Positions 8,826 through 15,043 of a stretch of 15,043 nucleotides of DNA are shown one piece after another. The translations under genes and the position numbers were made by a program. Under the pieces are notes generated by a model, which saw nothing but the letters and a program-made list of their open reading frames with translations, searched no databases and had not been told where the DNA came from. Position 1 is the stretch's first letter. Each line of letters starts with the position of its first letter. Origin of the DNA: CAZGXQ01 sp964530195 (GTDB taxonomy: Bacteria > Patescibacteriota > Minisyncoccia > Minisyncoccales > GBS-2); the NCBI GenBank assembly GCA_964530195.1, contig CAZGXQ010000059.1, forward strand, positions 1 through 15,043. Direction: 5' to 3'.

Positions 8826-9332
8826 ATGCCTCTGACCCCTCTTCATTTGGGATTTGGATTATTTTTTGGAGGATTAACTCTAAAGTTTTTTAATTTATGG
8901 GCAATACTTTTTGGAAGTGTTGTAATGGATCTCGAACCTCTAATTTTAGTTTTAATAAAAAAATGTTATTTCTGCGCTCATCATGGTTTTTTTCATTCAA
9001 TTTTGGGAGCGATTTTTGGAAGCTTGGTTTTAGCTCTGATTTTGTGGGCATTTAGAAAAAAATTAAATCAAATTTCATTGCGTTTCAAAATTTCTCAAAG
9101 TTTTTCTTTTCAAAACCTTTACTTTTCTTCTCTTTTTGCCTGGTTAATTCACATTTTTTTTGATAATCTAACTCATGACGATGTTTTTTTATTTTGGCCA
9201 TCCTATTTTAAGCCATTTTTTATTGGCAAAAAAATTTATTGGCCTTTAAGTTTTGTTTTTTTGCTTTTTGGAATTTTTGGTTTTTTGATATTTGTTTTTA
9301 AAATAAAAAAAGAAAAAAATGTTAGACATTAA
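8826..9332 (+). CDS. Small His-rich membrane protein, putative metal-dependent hydrolase
   Basis: This 168-residue protein has about four membrane segments (roughly 10-45, 55-75, 100-113 and 140-158). Charged and histidine residues repeat in a pattern resembling the DUF457/YdjM-type 'membrane-bound metal-dependent hydrolase' group: an N-terminal MPLTPLHLG with H7, DLEP (35-38), HHGFFHS (52-58) and HIFFDNLTHDD (109-119). The histidines and acids (H7, D35, H53, H57, H109, D113, H117, D118) could bind metal near the membrane face. No member of this group has a clear function that I can name, and the family assignment is by motif memory only. The gene lies 3 nt after lysS and overlaps serS by 14 nt, so it is surely co-transcribed. 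Confidence 0.7.
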   Translation: MPLTPLHLGFGLFFGGLTLKFFNLWAILFGSVVMDLEPLILVLIKKCYFCAHHGFFHSILGAIFGSLVLALILWAFRKKLNQISLRFKISQSFSFQNLYFSSLFAWLIHIFFDNLTHDDVFLFWPSYFKPFFIGKKIYWPLSFVFLLFGIFGFLIFVFKIKKEKNVRH

Positions 9333-10593
9333 ATTCATTCGTCAAAATCCAGAAAAGGTAAAAAAAGCTTGCAAAGATAAGGGAATTGAGGTTGATATTG
9401 ATCGACTTTTAGAAGTTGATCTAAAAAGGAGGGAAATTTTAAAAACAATTGAAAAAATTAGAGCTCAAAAAAATAAAGCCTCAAAAGAAATTGCAAAGAT
9501 AAAGGATCCAAACGAAAAAGAAAAAAGCGTTTTTGAGATGCGTAAATTGGATAAAAAAGAAGAAGAATTGAAAGAAGATTTAAAAGTTATTGAAAAAGAA
9601 TTTAAAGAACTAATGTTCCAAGTGCCAAATTTGCCCCTTGAAGATGTTCCAGTAGGAAAAGATGAAAAAGAAAATGTTGTCTTGAAAGAATGGGGAGAAA
9701 AACCAAAATTTGATTTCCCTCCAAAAGATTACTTAGAAATTGCTGAAAAATTAGATTTAATTGATGTTAAAAGAGCTTCAAAGGTTGCAGGTTCAAGGTT
9801 TGGGTATCTGAAAAGAGAAGCTGTTTGGATTGAGTTTGCACTAATTTATCTTGCTTTGGAAACTTTAACTAAAGAAGGATTTATACCTGTTTTGCCTCCA
9901 GTGATGTTAAAACCCGAAATGGCAAGAGGCACAGGGTATTTTGAAGCAGCAGATATCAATGAAGCCTATTTTTTGCCAAAAGACAATTTATATTTAGTTG
10001 GAACATCCGAACAATCAATTTTGACAATGCATGCTAACGAAACTTTTGAAGAAAAAGAACTTCCAAAAAGATATCTTGCTTTTTCAACTTGTTTTAGAAG
10101 AGAAGCTGGTTCTTGGGGAAAAGATACAAGAGGAATTTTCCGTGTTCATCAGTTTGATAAATTGGAAATGTTTAGTTTTTGTAAACCTGAAGACTCAAGA
10201 AAAGAACATGAATTTTTTTTGGCTTTAGAAGAAAAATTGATGCAATTTCTAAAAATTCCTTATCGCGTTTTGAAAATTTGTACTGGAGATTTGGGAAGAC
10301 CCGCAGCTGCAAAATATGATATTGAAGCCTGGTTTCCTTCCCAAAATAGATATCGTGAAACTCATTCAACCTCAAACTGTACAGACTTTCAAGCTAGAAG
10401 ATTGAACATTAGATATAAAAGGAAAGACGGAAAATTAGAGTTTGTTCATACTGTTAATGGGACAGTTTTTTCTCAAAGACCAATTTTGGCAATAATTGAA
10501 AATCATCAACAAGCCGATGGTTCAGTAAAAATTCCAGAGATTTTAAAAAAATATCTTCCATTTAAGGAAATTAGAAATCATGGAAGAAAATGA
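9319..10593 (+). CDS. serS: Seryl-tRNA synthetase
   Basis: SerRS attaches serine to tRNA-Ser and, where used, to tRNA-Sec. The 424-residue protein has the family layout: N-terminal MLDIKFIRQNPEKV, a long antiparallel coiled coil that grips the tRNA (about 30-100, Lys/Glu-rich), then a class II core. Motif 2 is FRREAGSWGKDTRGIFRVHQF (about 259-279). RETHSTSNCTDFQARR (346-361) is the conserved segment before motif 3. Motif 3 begins TVNGT (378-382) and ends with IIENHQ. Two spots differ from well-studied enzymes: TSE (229-231) replaces the serine-sensing TAE, and FSQRP (384-388) replaces the usual small-residue run before the motif 3 Arg (R387). Both are seen in divergent bacterial SerRS as far as I recall. 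The gene overlaps its neighbours by 14 nt on each side. Confidence 0.95.
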   Translation: MLDIKFIRQNPEKVKKACKDKGIEVDIDRLLEVDLKRREILKTIEKIRAQKNKASKEIAKIKDPNEKEKSVFEMRKLDKKEEELKEDLKVIEKEFKELMFQVPNLPLEDVPVGKDEKENVVLKEWGEKPKFDFPPKDYLEIAEKLDLIDVKRASKVAGSRFGYLKREAVWIEFALIYLALETLTKEGFIPVLPPVMLKPEMARGTGYFEAADINEAYFLPKDNLYLVGTSEQSILTMHANETFEEKELPKRYLAFSTCFRREAGSWGKDTRGIFRVHQFDKLEMFSFCKPEDSRKEHEFFLALEEKLMQFLKIPYRVLKICTGDLGRPAAAKYDIEAWFPSQNRYRETHSTSNCTDFQARRLNIRYKRKDGKLEFVHTVNGTVFSQRPILAIIENHQQADGSVKIPEILKKYLPFKEIRNHGRK

Positions 10594-11350
10594 AATAGTA
10601 ATCAATGAAATAAAAGTTAATTACAAAATTGAAGGGACTGGAGAGCCATTAGTGATTTTGCATGGATGGGGAGGTTCTTCCAATTCATGGTTAAAAGTTA
10701 TTGAAAAATTGAAAAAAGATTTTAAAATTGTTTGTCCTGATCTTCCTGGTTTTGGAAAAAGCGAACCCCCAAAAAGCATTTGGGGTTTAAAAGAGTACGC
10801 TAATTGGCTTAAAGAATTTGTAGAAAAGTTAAAGCTTGAAAAATTTTTTCTCTTGGGACATTCTTTTGGGGGGAGAATAGCAATCAAATTTTCAACTTTT
10901 TGGCCAGAAAAAATAAAAAAATTAATTCTTTGTAATTCTGCTGGAATAAAACAAAAGAAAAACTTTAAAGAAAAAATCATTTTTTCTTTAGCTTTGTTAG
11001 GAAATGCTATTTTTTCACCAAAAATTCTTCAAAGATTTAAAGATAAAGCTCAGAATTTATTTTATCTTTTTATAAGAAATTTAGATTACGCTAAAGCGAA
11101 TAAAACAATGAAAGAGGTAATGAAAAAGGTTATTGAAGAAGATATTTTACCACATCTTCCCCTCTTAAAAGCTGAAACTTTAATTGTCTGGGGAGAAAAG
11201 GACAATATTTTGCCTTTAGATCATGCTTTTATTTTTAGAGAAAAAATTCCAAATTCAGAAATAAAAATTTTACCAAAAACTTTTCACAGTCCTCATTTGG
11301 AAAATCCTGAAGTGTTAGCCCAAATAATTTCCCAATTTCTTAAAAGATAA
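10580..11350 (+). CDS. Alpha/beta-fold hydrolase
   Basis: This 256-residue single-domain enzyme of the alpha/beta hydrolase fold has no signal peptide or membrane segment, so it is probably cytoplasmic. The oxyanion loop is LHGWGGSS (27-34), the nucleophile elbow is GHSFGG (S95), the acid is D208 in WGEKDNILP, and the base is most likely H236 in FHSPHLENPE, which completes the triad. LPGFGKSEPP (55-64) is typical of the broad esterase/C-C hydrolase/haloperoxidase-like group. The substrate cannot be read from sequence. The gene overlaps serS by 14 nt and ends 2 nt before the Mur ligase gene, so it may act in envelope or lipid metabolism. GGAAA about 10 nt before the ATG is a weak ribosome-binding site. 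Confidence 0.88.
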   Translation: MEENEIVINEIKVNYKIEGTGEPLVILHGWGGSSNSWLKVIEKLKKDFKIVCPDLPGFGKSEPPKSIWGLKEYANWLKEFVEKLKLEKFFLLGHSFGGRIAIKFSTFWPEKIKKLILCNSAGIKQKKNFKEKIIFSLALLGNAIFSPKILQRFKDKAQNLFYLFIRNLDYAKANKTMKEVMKKVIEEDILPHLPLLKAETLIVWGEKDNILPLDHAFIFREKIPNSEIKILPKTFHSPHLENPEVLAQIISQFLKR

Positions 11351-11352
11351 GC

Positions 11353-12927
11353 ATGATTTTTGAGAATTTAGCCCTACTTTTTCTTTGGTGGATTCGGCAA
11401 ATAAAATCAATTTTATTTTGGCTCTATCTTTGGCAATTGAAAGAATACAGAATTGACAGATTTTTAGCTCATTTTCAAACAGAAAAAGGAAAAAGAATTT
11501 TCCGAAACCCCCTCTTTCTATTCAAAATTTTCCTTTTCTTCCTTTTTTTTCTTTTCCCTTCTTTATTTTTTTTATTTTTTCTTTATTTCTTTGAAGCTTT
11601 AAAATCGGCTCTTGATTTTCTTTTAAGGAGAGCAAAAACTCCGGTTTTTACCAAAAAAATTCTTCTTTTGTTTTTGGCAACCTCAATTTTTTTCTTTATT
11701 TTTTCTTTTTTAACTCTAAGCACTAAGGTCTATTTTCCAATTTTTCTTTTGGGTTTTGATATTTTTACCCCTTTAATTGTTTCTTTGATTTTGCTTTCCT
11801 TTCAGCCAATTGTATTTTTTTGGAAAATTCATTTGTTTAAAAAAGCAAAAGAAAAAAGAGAAAAATTCAAAGATTTGATTGTAATTGCAGCTGTAGGATC
11901 TTATGGAAAAACCTCAACCAAGGAATTTTTGGCAACAATTTTAGCAAAAAAATTTAAAGTTTTAAAAACGGAAAAAAATCAGAATAATGAAGTTTCAATT
12001 TCAAAGTGTATTTTGGAAAAATTAAGTAAAGACCATCAAATTTTTGTTTGTGAAATTGGAGCATACAAAAAAGGAGAAATAAAAAGAGTGGTAGAAATTG
12101 TTAAACCAAAAATTGGAATTATAACTGGAGTAAATGAACAACATTTGGCTCTTTTTGGCTCAATTGAAAATTTAATTTCAGCTGAAGGAGGAAAGGAATT
12201 AGCAGAAAGTTTACCAGAAAGCGGAGTTTTAATCTTAAATGGAGAAAATGAAATTTTGCGGAATTTGTATCAAAATGAAAAAATTGAAAAGAAAATCGTT
12301 GGATTAAACAATCCCCAATTTGATCTTTGGGCAAAAGATATTTTAATAGAAAAAGAAAGAATTCAATTTTTAGCTTTGGATAAAGAAGGAGATTTTGGAA
12401 AATTTGAGTTGAATTTAATCGGTCATCAAAATATCATTAATCTTTTGTTGGCAGCTTGTACAGCAAAAATTGTTTCCAAAATGAGTTTAAAAGAAATTGC
12501 TTTGGCTTCAAGAGAAATAAAGCAAGAACAAAGCGGGGTAAAATTGATCTCTACAAAATATGGTTTTTTTATTATTGATGCTTCTTATTCCACAAATCCA
12601 AGTGCAGTGCTGTCTCATTTGGAATATTTGAGGCTTTGGGAAAATAAAAAAGTAATTGTGATGCCTTGTTTAATTGAATTGGGAAAGGCTGCCAAAGAAA
12701 TTCATTTGAGAATTGGTGAAAAAATTAGAGAAATTTGCGATTTAGCCATAATTACAACTCTTGATTATTTTAAAGAGCTTAAGGGAGGCAAAGAAAAAGT
12801 GATTTTTTTGGAAGATTCAAAAAAAATAATTCAAAAATTAAGAGAATTTTGCAAAGAAGGAGATGTGGTTTTGTTTGAAGGAAGGATAGAAAATAAAGTA
12901 ATAGAATTTTTTAAAGAAAATGTTTAA
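11353..12927 (+). CDS. Membrane-anchored MurF-like Mur ligase
   Basis: This 524-residue protein fuses a hydrophobic N-terminal region (three or four membrane segments at about 8-28, 55-80, 101-121 and 128-157) to a cytoplasmic Mur ligase ATPase core. The core has the P-loop GSYGKTST (182-189, K186), TEKNQNNE (206-213), a central region with GVNEQHLALFGS resembling the Mur TNxxxDHxxxxG signature, and IDASYSTNPSA near residue 410, which matches the MurF IDDAYNANP motif with changes. A usual MurF is about 450 residues, is soluble, and begins with a UDP-MurNAc-peptide binding domain; here that domain is replaced by membrane helices. It probably joins an amino acid or peptide to a carboxylate using ATP, but the acceptor may be membrane-bound, and MurF itself may be encoded elsewhere. 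It overlaps the DegT-like gene by 8 nt. Confidence 0.85.
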   Translation: MIFENLALLFLWWIRQIKSILFWLYLWQLKEYRIDRFLAHFQTEKGKRIFRNPLFLFKIFLFFLFFLFPSLFFLFFLYFFEALKSALDFLLRRAKTPVFTKKILLLFLATSIFFFIFSFLTLSTKVYFPIFLLGFDIFTPLIVSLILLSFQPIVFFWKIHLFKKAKEKREKFKDLIVIAAVGSYGKTSTKEFLATILAKKFKVLKTEKNQNNEVSISKCILEKLSKDHQIFVCEIGAYKKGEIKRVVEIVKPKIGIITGVNEQHLALFGSIENLISAEGGKELAESLPESGVLILNGENEILRNLYQNEKIEKKIVGLNNPQFDLWAKDILIEKERIQFLALDKEGDFGKFELNLIGHQNIINLLLAACTAKIVSKMSLKEIALASREIKQEQSGVKLISTKYGFFIIDASYSTNPSAVLSHLEYLRLWENKKVIVMPCLIELGKAAKEIHLRIGEKIREICDLAIITTLDYFKELKGGKEKVIFLEDSKKIIQKLREFCKEGDVVLFEGRIENKVIEFFKENV

Positions 12928-14179
12928 AGAAAAACCAATATTCATTTCTCTTTCTCCAAACACCGAAAGAGACGATGTGATTTTAGCTTTAAAGCTTCTT
13001 TTCCAACCTTGGAAATGGAAAGAGAAAGCCTCTTTTTTAGAAGAAGAATTTAAAAATTACTTCAAAGTAAAACATGCTATTTCTTTCAACAGTGGGAGAT
13101 CAGCCTTAATGGCTATTTTAAGTGCTTTAAATTTAAAAGAGGGTGATGAGGTTTTAGTTCAGGCGTTCACTTGTAATGCTCTTATTAATCCAATTATTTG
13201 GTCAAAACTTAAACCAGTTTTTGTAGATTGCGAAAAAGAAACCTTAAATTTAAATGTTGAAGATTTAAAAAGAAAAATTACTTCAAAAAGTAGGGTATTA
13301 ATAATTCAACACACCTTTGGTCTACCTTCAAATTTAAAAGAAATCTTAAAAGTTTGTAAAGAAAAGAATTTAATTTTAATTGAAGATTGCGCTCACTCTT
13401 TAGGTGCTACCTTTGAAGGGAAAAAAATTGGAACATTTTCTAATGTTGCATTTTTTAGTTTTGGAAGAGATAAAATTATTTCCTCAGTATTTGGGGGGAT
13501 GGTTATTACCAATGATGAAAAAGTAGCTCAAAAATTAAAAGAGTTTTGGGAAAAGATAGATCAGCCATCTTCTTTTTGGATTTTGCAGCAAATTCTTTAT
13601 CCAATTTTAGTAGAAATAATAATTAAACCTCTTTACAATTTCTTTGGTATAGGAAAAGGATTGTTATTTATTTGCCAAAAGCTAAAAATTCTTTCAAAGG
13701 CAGTAACAAAAAAAGAAAAGAGAGGGGAAAATCCTAACTATTTTCCCAAAAAAATGCCATTTGCTTTAGCTATTTTAGCTAAAAATCAGTTTAAAAAATT
13801 AGAAAAATTTAACAAGCATAGGGAAAAAATAGCTAAAATTTACGAAAAAGAATTAAGAGATTTGAATTTAGTATTGCCAAAAAATCAAGAAGGAAGAGTA
13901 TGGATGAGATACCCTTTAATTTTTAATTTTGAAACAGAATTTCTTTTAAGGGAGCTTTCAAAAAATGGAATTTTCCTTAATGATGGCTGGCGAGGAAAGC
14001 CAATTGTGCCCCCAGACACAGATCAAGAAAAAATGGGTTACAAATACGGCTCTTGTCCTGTTGCAGAAAAAATTGTTAAAAATATTTTAAACTTACCAAC
14101 AAATATTCAAGTTTCAGAAAAAGAGGCAAAAAGGATTTGTCAAAAAATCAAAGAAATTTTAAACAAGAATGAGGGTTGA
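12920..14179 (+). CDS. DegT/DnrJ/EryC1/StrS-type PLP-dependent enzyme
   Basis: This 419-residue protein belongs to the fold type I PLP enzymes that usually transfer an amino group to a keto-sugar nucleotide. Features in order: FNSGRSAL (56-63, phosphate-binding turn), QAFTCNALINPI (81-92), VDCEKETLNLN (102-112), IEDCAHSLGA (154-163, D156 pairing with the PLP nitrogen), SFGRDKIISS (180-189, K185 the likely Schiff-base lysine) and FGGMV. Residues about 215-290 hold an unusual hydrophobic then basic insertion (KPLYNFFGIGKG and onward), perhaps a membrane-contact or lid segment. The C-terminal part has GWRGKPIVPPD and CPVAEKIVKNILNLPT, typical of the family. The substrate is unknown; adjacency to Mur ligase and FemAB genes points to an envelope sugar or amino acid. 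It overlaps both neighbours, by 8 and 11 nt. Confidence 0.9.
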   Translation: MFKEKPIFISLSPNTERDDVILALKLLFQPWKWKEKASFLEEEFKNYFKVKHAISFNSGRSALMAILSALNLKEGDEVLVQAFTCNALINPIIWSKLKPVFVDCEKETLNLNVEDLKRKITSKSRVLIIQHTFGLPSNLKEILKVCKEKNLILIEDCAHSLGATFEGKKIGTFSNVAFFSFGRDKIISSVFGGMVITNDEKVAQKLKEFWEKIDQPSSFWILQQILYPILVEIIIKPLYNFFGIGKGLLFICQKLKILSKAVTKKEKRGENPNYFPKKMPFALAILAKNQFKKLEKFNKHREKIAKIYEKELRDLNLVLPKNQEGRVWMRYPLIFNFETEFLLRELSKNGIFLNDGWRGKPIVPPDTDQEKMGYKYGSCPVAEKIVKNILNLPTNIQVSEKEAKRICQKIKEILNKNEG

Positions 14180-15043
14180 AGAAATAAAAAATAAAGAAGT
14201 TTGGGAAAACTTTTTTTTAGAATGCAAAGAAAAAACATTTTTGAATTCTTGGAATTGGGGCGAGTTTCAAAAATCTTTGGGAAATAAAATTTGGAGAGTT
14301 GGAATTTTTGAGAACGAAAATTTATTGGGAGTAGCTTTAGTTGTGAAAATTAAAGCTCGCAGGGGCACATTTATTTTTGTTCCTCACGGTCCCAATTTAA
14401 AAATTGAGGACAAAGAAAAAAAACTTAAATTTTTGGAAAGCCTAAAGGGTGAATTAGAAAAAATTGCAAAAAGCGAAGGTTGCGATTTTATTAGAATTGG
14501 TCCAATTTGGAAAAATACGAAAGAGAATCAAGAGATTTTTTCAATTTTAAATTTTCGGGATGCTCCAATTTTTATTCATCCAGAAATTACTTGGGAATTA
14601 AATATTGAAAAAAGTGAAGAGGAGATTTTAGCTGGAATGAGAAAAACAACTCGTTATTTAATAAAAAAAGGTCAAAAAGAAAAATTGCTCTCAATTAGAG
14701 AGGAAAATACATTAGAAGGGGTTTCGCTTTTTAATAAAGTTTATTTAGAAACAAAAGAAAGACAACATTTTGTACCATTTTCTTTAGAATATTTACAAAA
14801 AGAGCTCTTAGCTTTCAAAGATGAAAATCAAATTTCAATTTTGTTGGGAGAGTACAAAGGAGAAATCATTGCTGGAGGAATTTTTATTTTTTGGCAAAAT
14901 TCAGCCTTTTATCATCACGGAGCTTCTTCAAAAAAATATCCAAAAATTCCAACTTCGTATTTACTCTTGTTTGAAGCCATTAAAAAAGCAAAACAAAGAA
15001 ATTGTAAGATATTTAATTTTTGGGGAATTGCTCCTACAGATTC
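14169..15043 (+). CDS. FemAB-type aminoacyltransferase (3' end outside window)
   Basis: The reading frame opens at the ATG at 14169, overlapping the DegT-like stop by 11 nt, and continues to the right edge without a stop (291 full codons). The visible part fits the FemAB/FemX (GNAT-fold) family: FLNSWNWGEFQKSLG near residues 24-38, RGTFIFVPHGPNL, a double-domain layout, MRKTTRYLIKKGQKE (about 157-171, resembling the family's 'r...r..ikka' helix), TKERQHFVPFS, GEYKGEIIAGGIFIFW, YHHGASSKKYPKIPTSYLLLFEAI and FNFWGIAPTD close to the edge. Known members move amino acids from aminoacyl-tRNA onto the side chain of lipid II to form cell-wall cross-bridges. Here the acceptor and amino acid are unknown. 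The basis is motif resemblance; the C-terminal end is not seen. Confidence 0.85.
   Translation, partial: MRVEEIKNKEVWENFFLECKEKTFLNSWNWGEFQKSLGNKIWRVGIFENENLLGVALVVKIKARRGTFIFVPHGPNLKIEDKEKKLKFLESLKGELEKIAKSEGCDFIRIGPIWKNTKENQEIFSILNFRDAPIFIHPEITWELNIEKSEEEILAGMRKTTRYLIKKGQKEKLLSIREENTLEGVSLFNKVYLETKERQHFVPFSLEYLQKELLAFKDENQISILLGEYKGEIIAGGIFIFWQNSAFYHHGASSKKYPKIPTSYLLLFEAIKKAKQRNCKIFNFWGIAPTD

Overview
The window starts inside a bacterial 23S rRNA gene, at roughly E. coli position 380, and runs through 5S rRNA into a dense, same-strand gene cluster that leaves the right edge. Protein genes are strongly A+T-rich, very tightly packed and mostly without a clear Shine-Dalgarno sequence. The 23S rRNA carries large self-splicing introns. 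The MreD-like protein is very short, and some protein families resemble those of small-genome lineages. Together these suggest an uncultured Candidate Phyla Radiation (Patescibacteria) bacterium; this is inference, not proof. TGA is used as stop (mreD, lysS, the DegT-like gene) and no gene needs it as sense, so the UGA=Gly code of Gracilibacteria/Absconditabacteria is unlikely.

Region 1 (1-4082) is the rRNA. The 23S gene is split into three exons by two group I introns. Intron 1 (1631-2323) sits after E. coli U1951. Intron 2 (2888-3693) sits after U2500, in the peptidyl transferase ring. For both I could trace P1 with the U-G splice-site wobble, P3-P8, P7.1/P7.2-type stems and P10 by eye. Each carries a LAGLIDADG homing endonuclease gene of a different family, placed in a different loop (L8 versus L6). 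The protein frames run into the ribozyme core. Exon 1 also has a greatly enlarged helix 45 and unusual bases in the helix 69 loop.

Region 2 (4083-4286) holds the 23S-5S spacer and 5S rRNA. The 5S lies inside a perfect 11-bp stem whose 3' arm leads into a T run, so it looks like a combined processing stem and terminator. A TTGACA box overlaps that arm just before mreC.

Region 3 (4287-15043) holds ten + strand genes with overlaps or gaps of at most 30 nt: mreC, mreD, mrdA (PBP2), lysS, a small His-rich membrane protein, serS, an alpha/beta hydrolase, a membrane-anchored MurF-like ligase, a DegT/DnrJ/EryC1-type PLP enzyme and a partial FemAB-type transferase. The themes are cell elongation and wall synthesis (mreC, mreD, mrdA), two aminoacyl-tRNA synthetases, and a probable envelope-building module (Mur ligase, PLP enzyme, FemAB). 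FemAB proteins use aminoacyl-tRNAs as donors in known cases, so lysS and serS in the same cluster may be a functional link, but this is speculative. No stretch over 300 nt is left unexplained; everything before mreC is rRNA, intron or a short spacer. I saw no tRNA, CRISPR array or insertion sequence.
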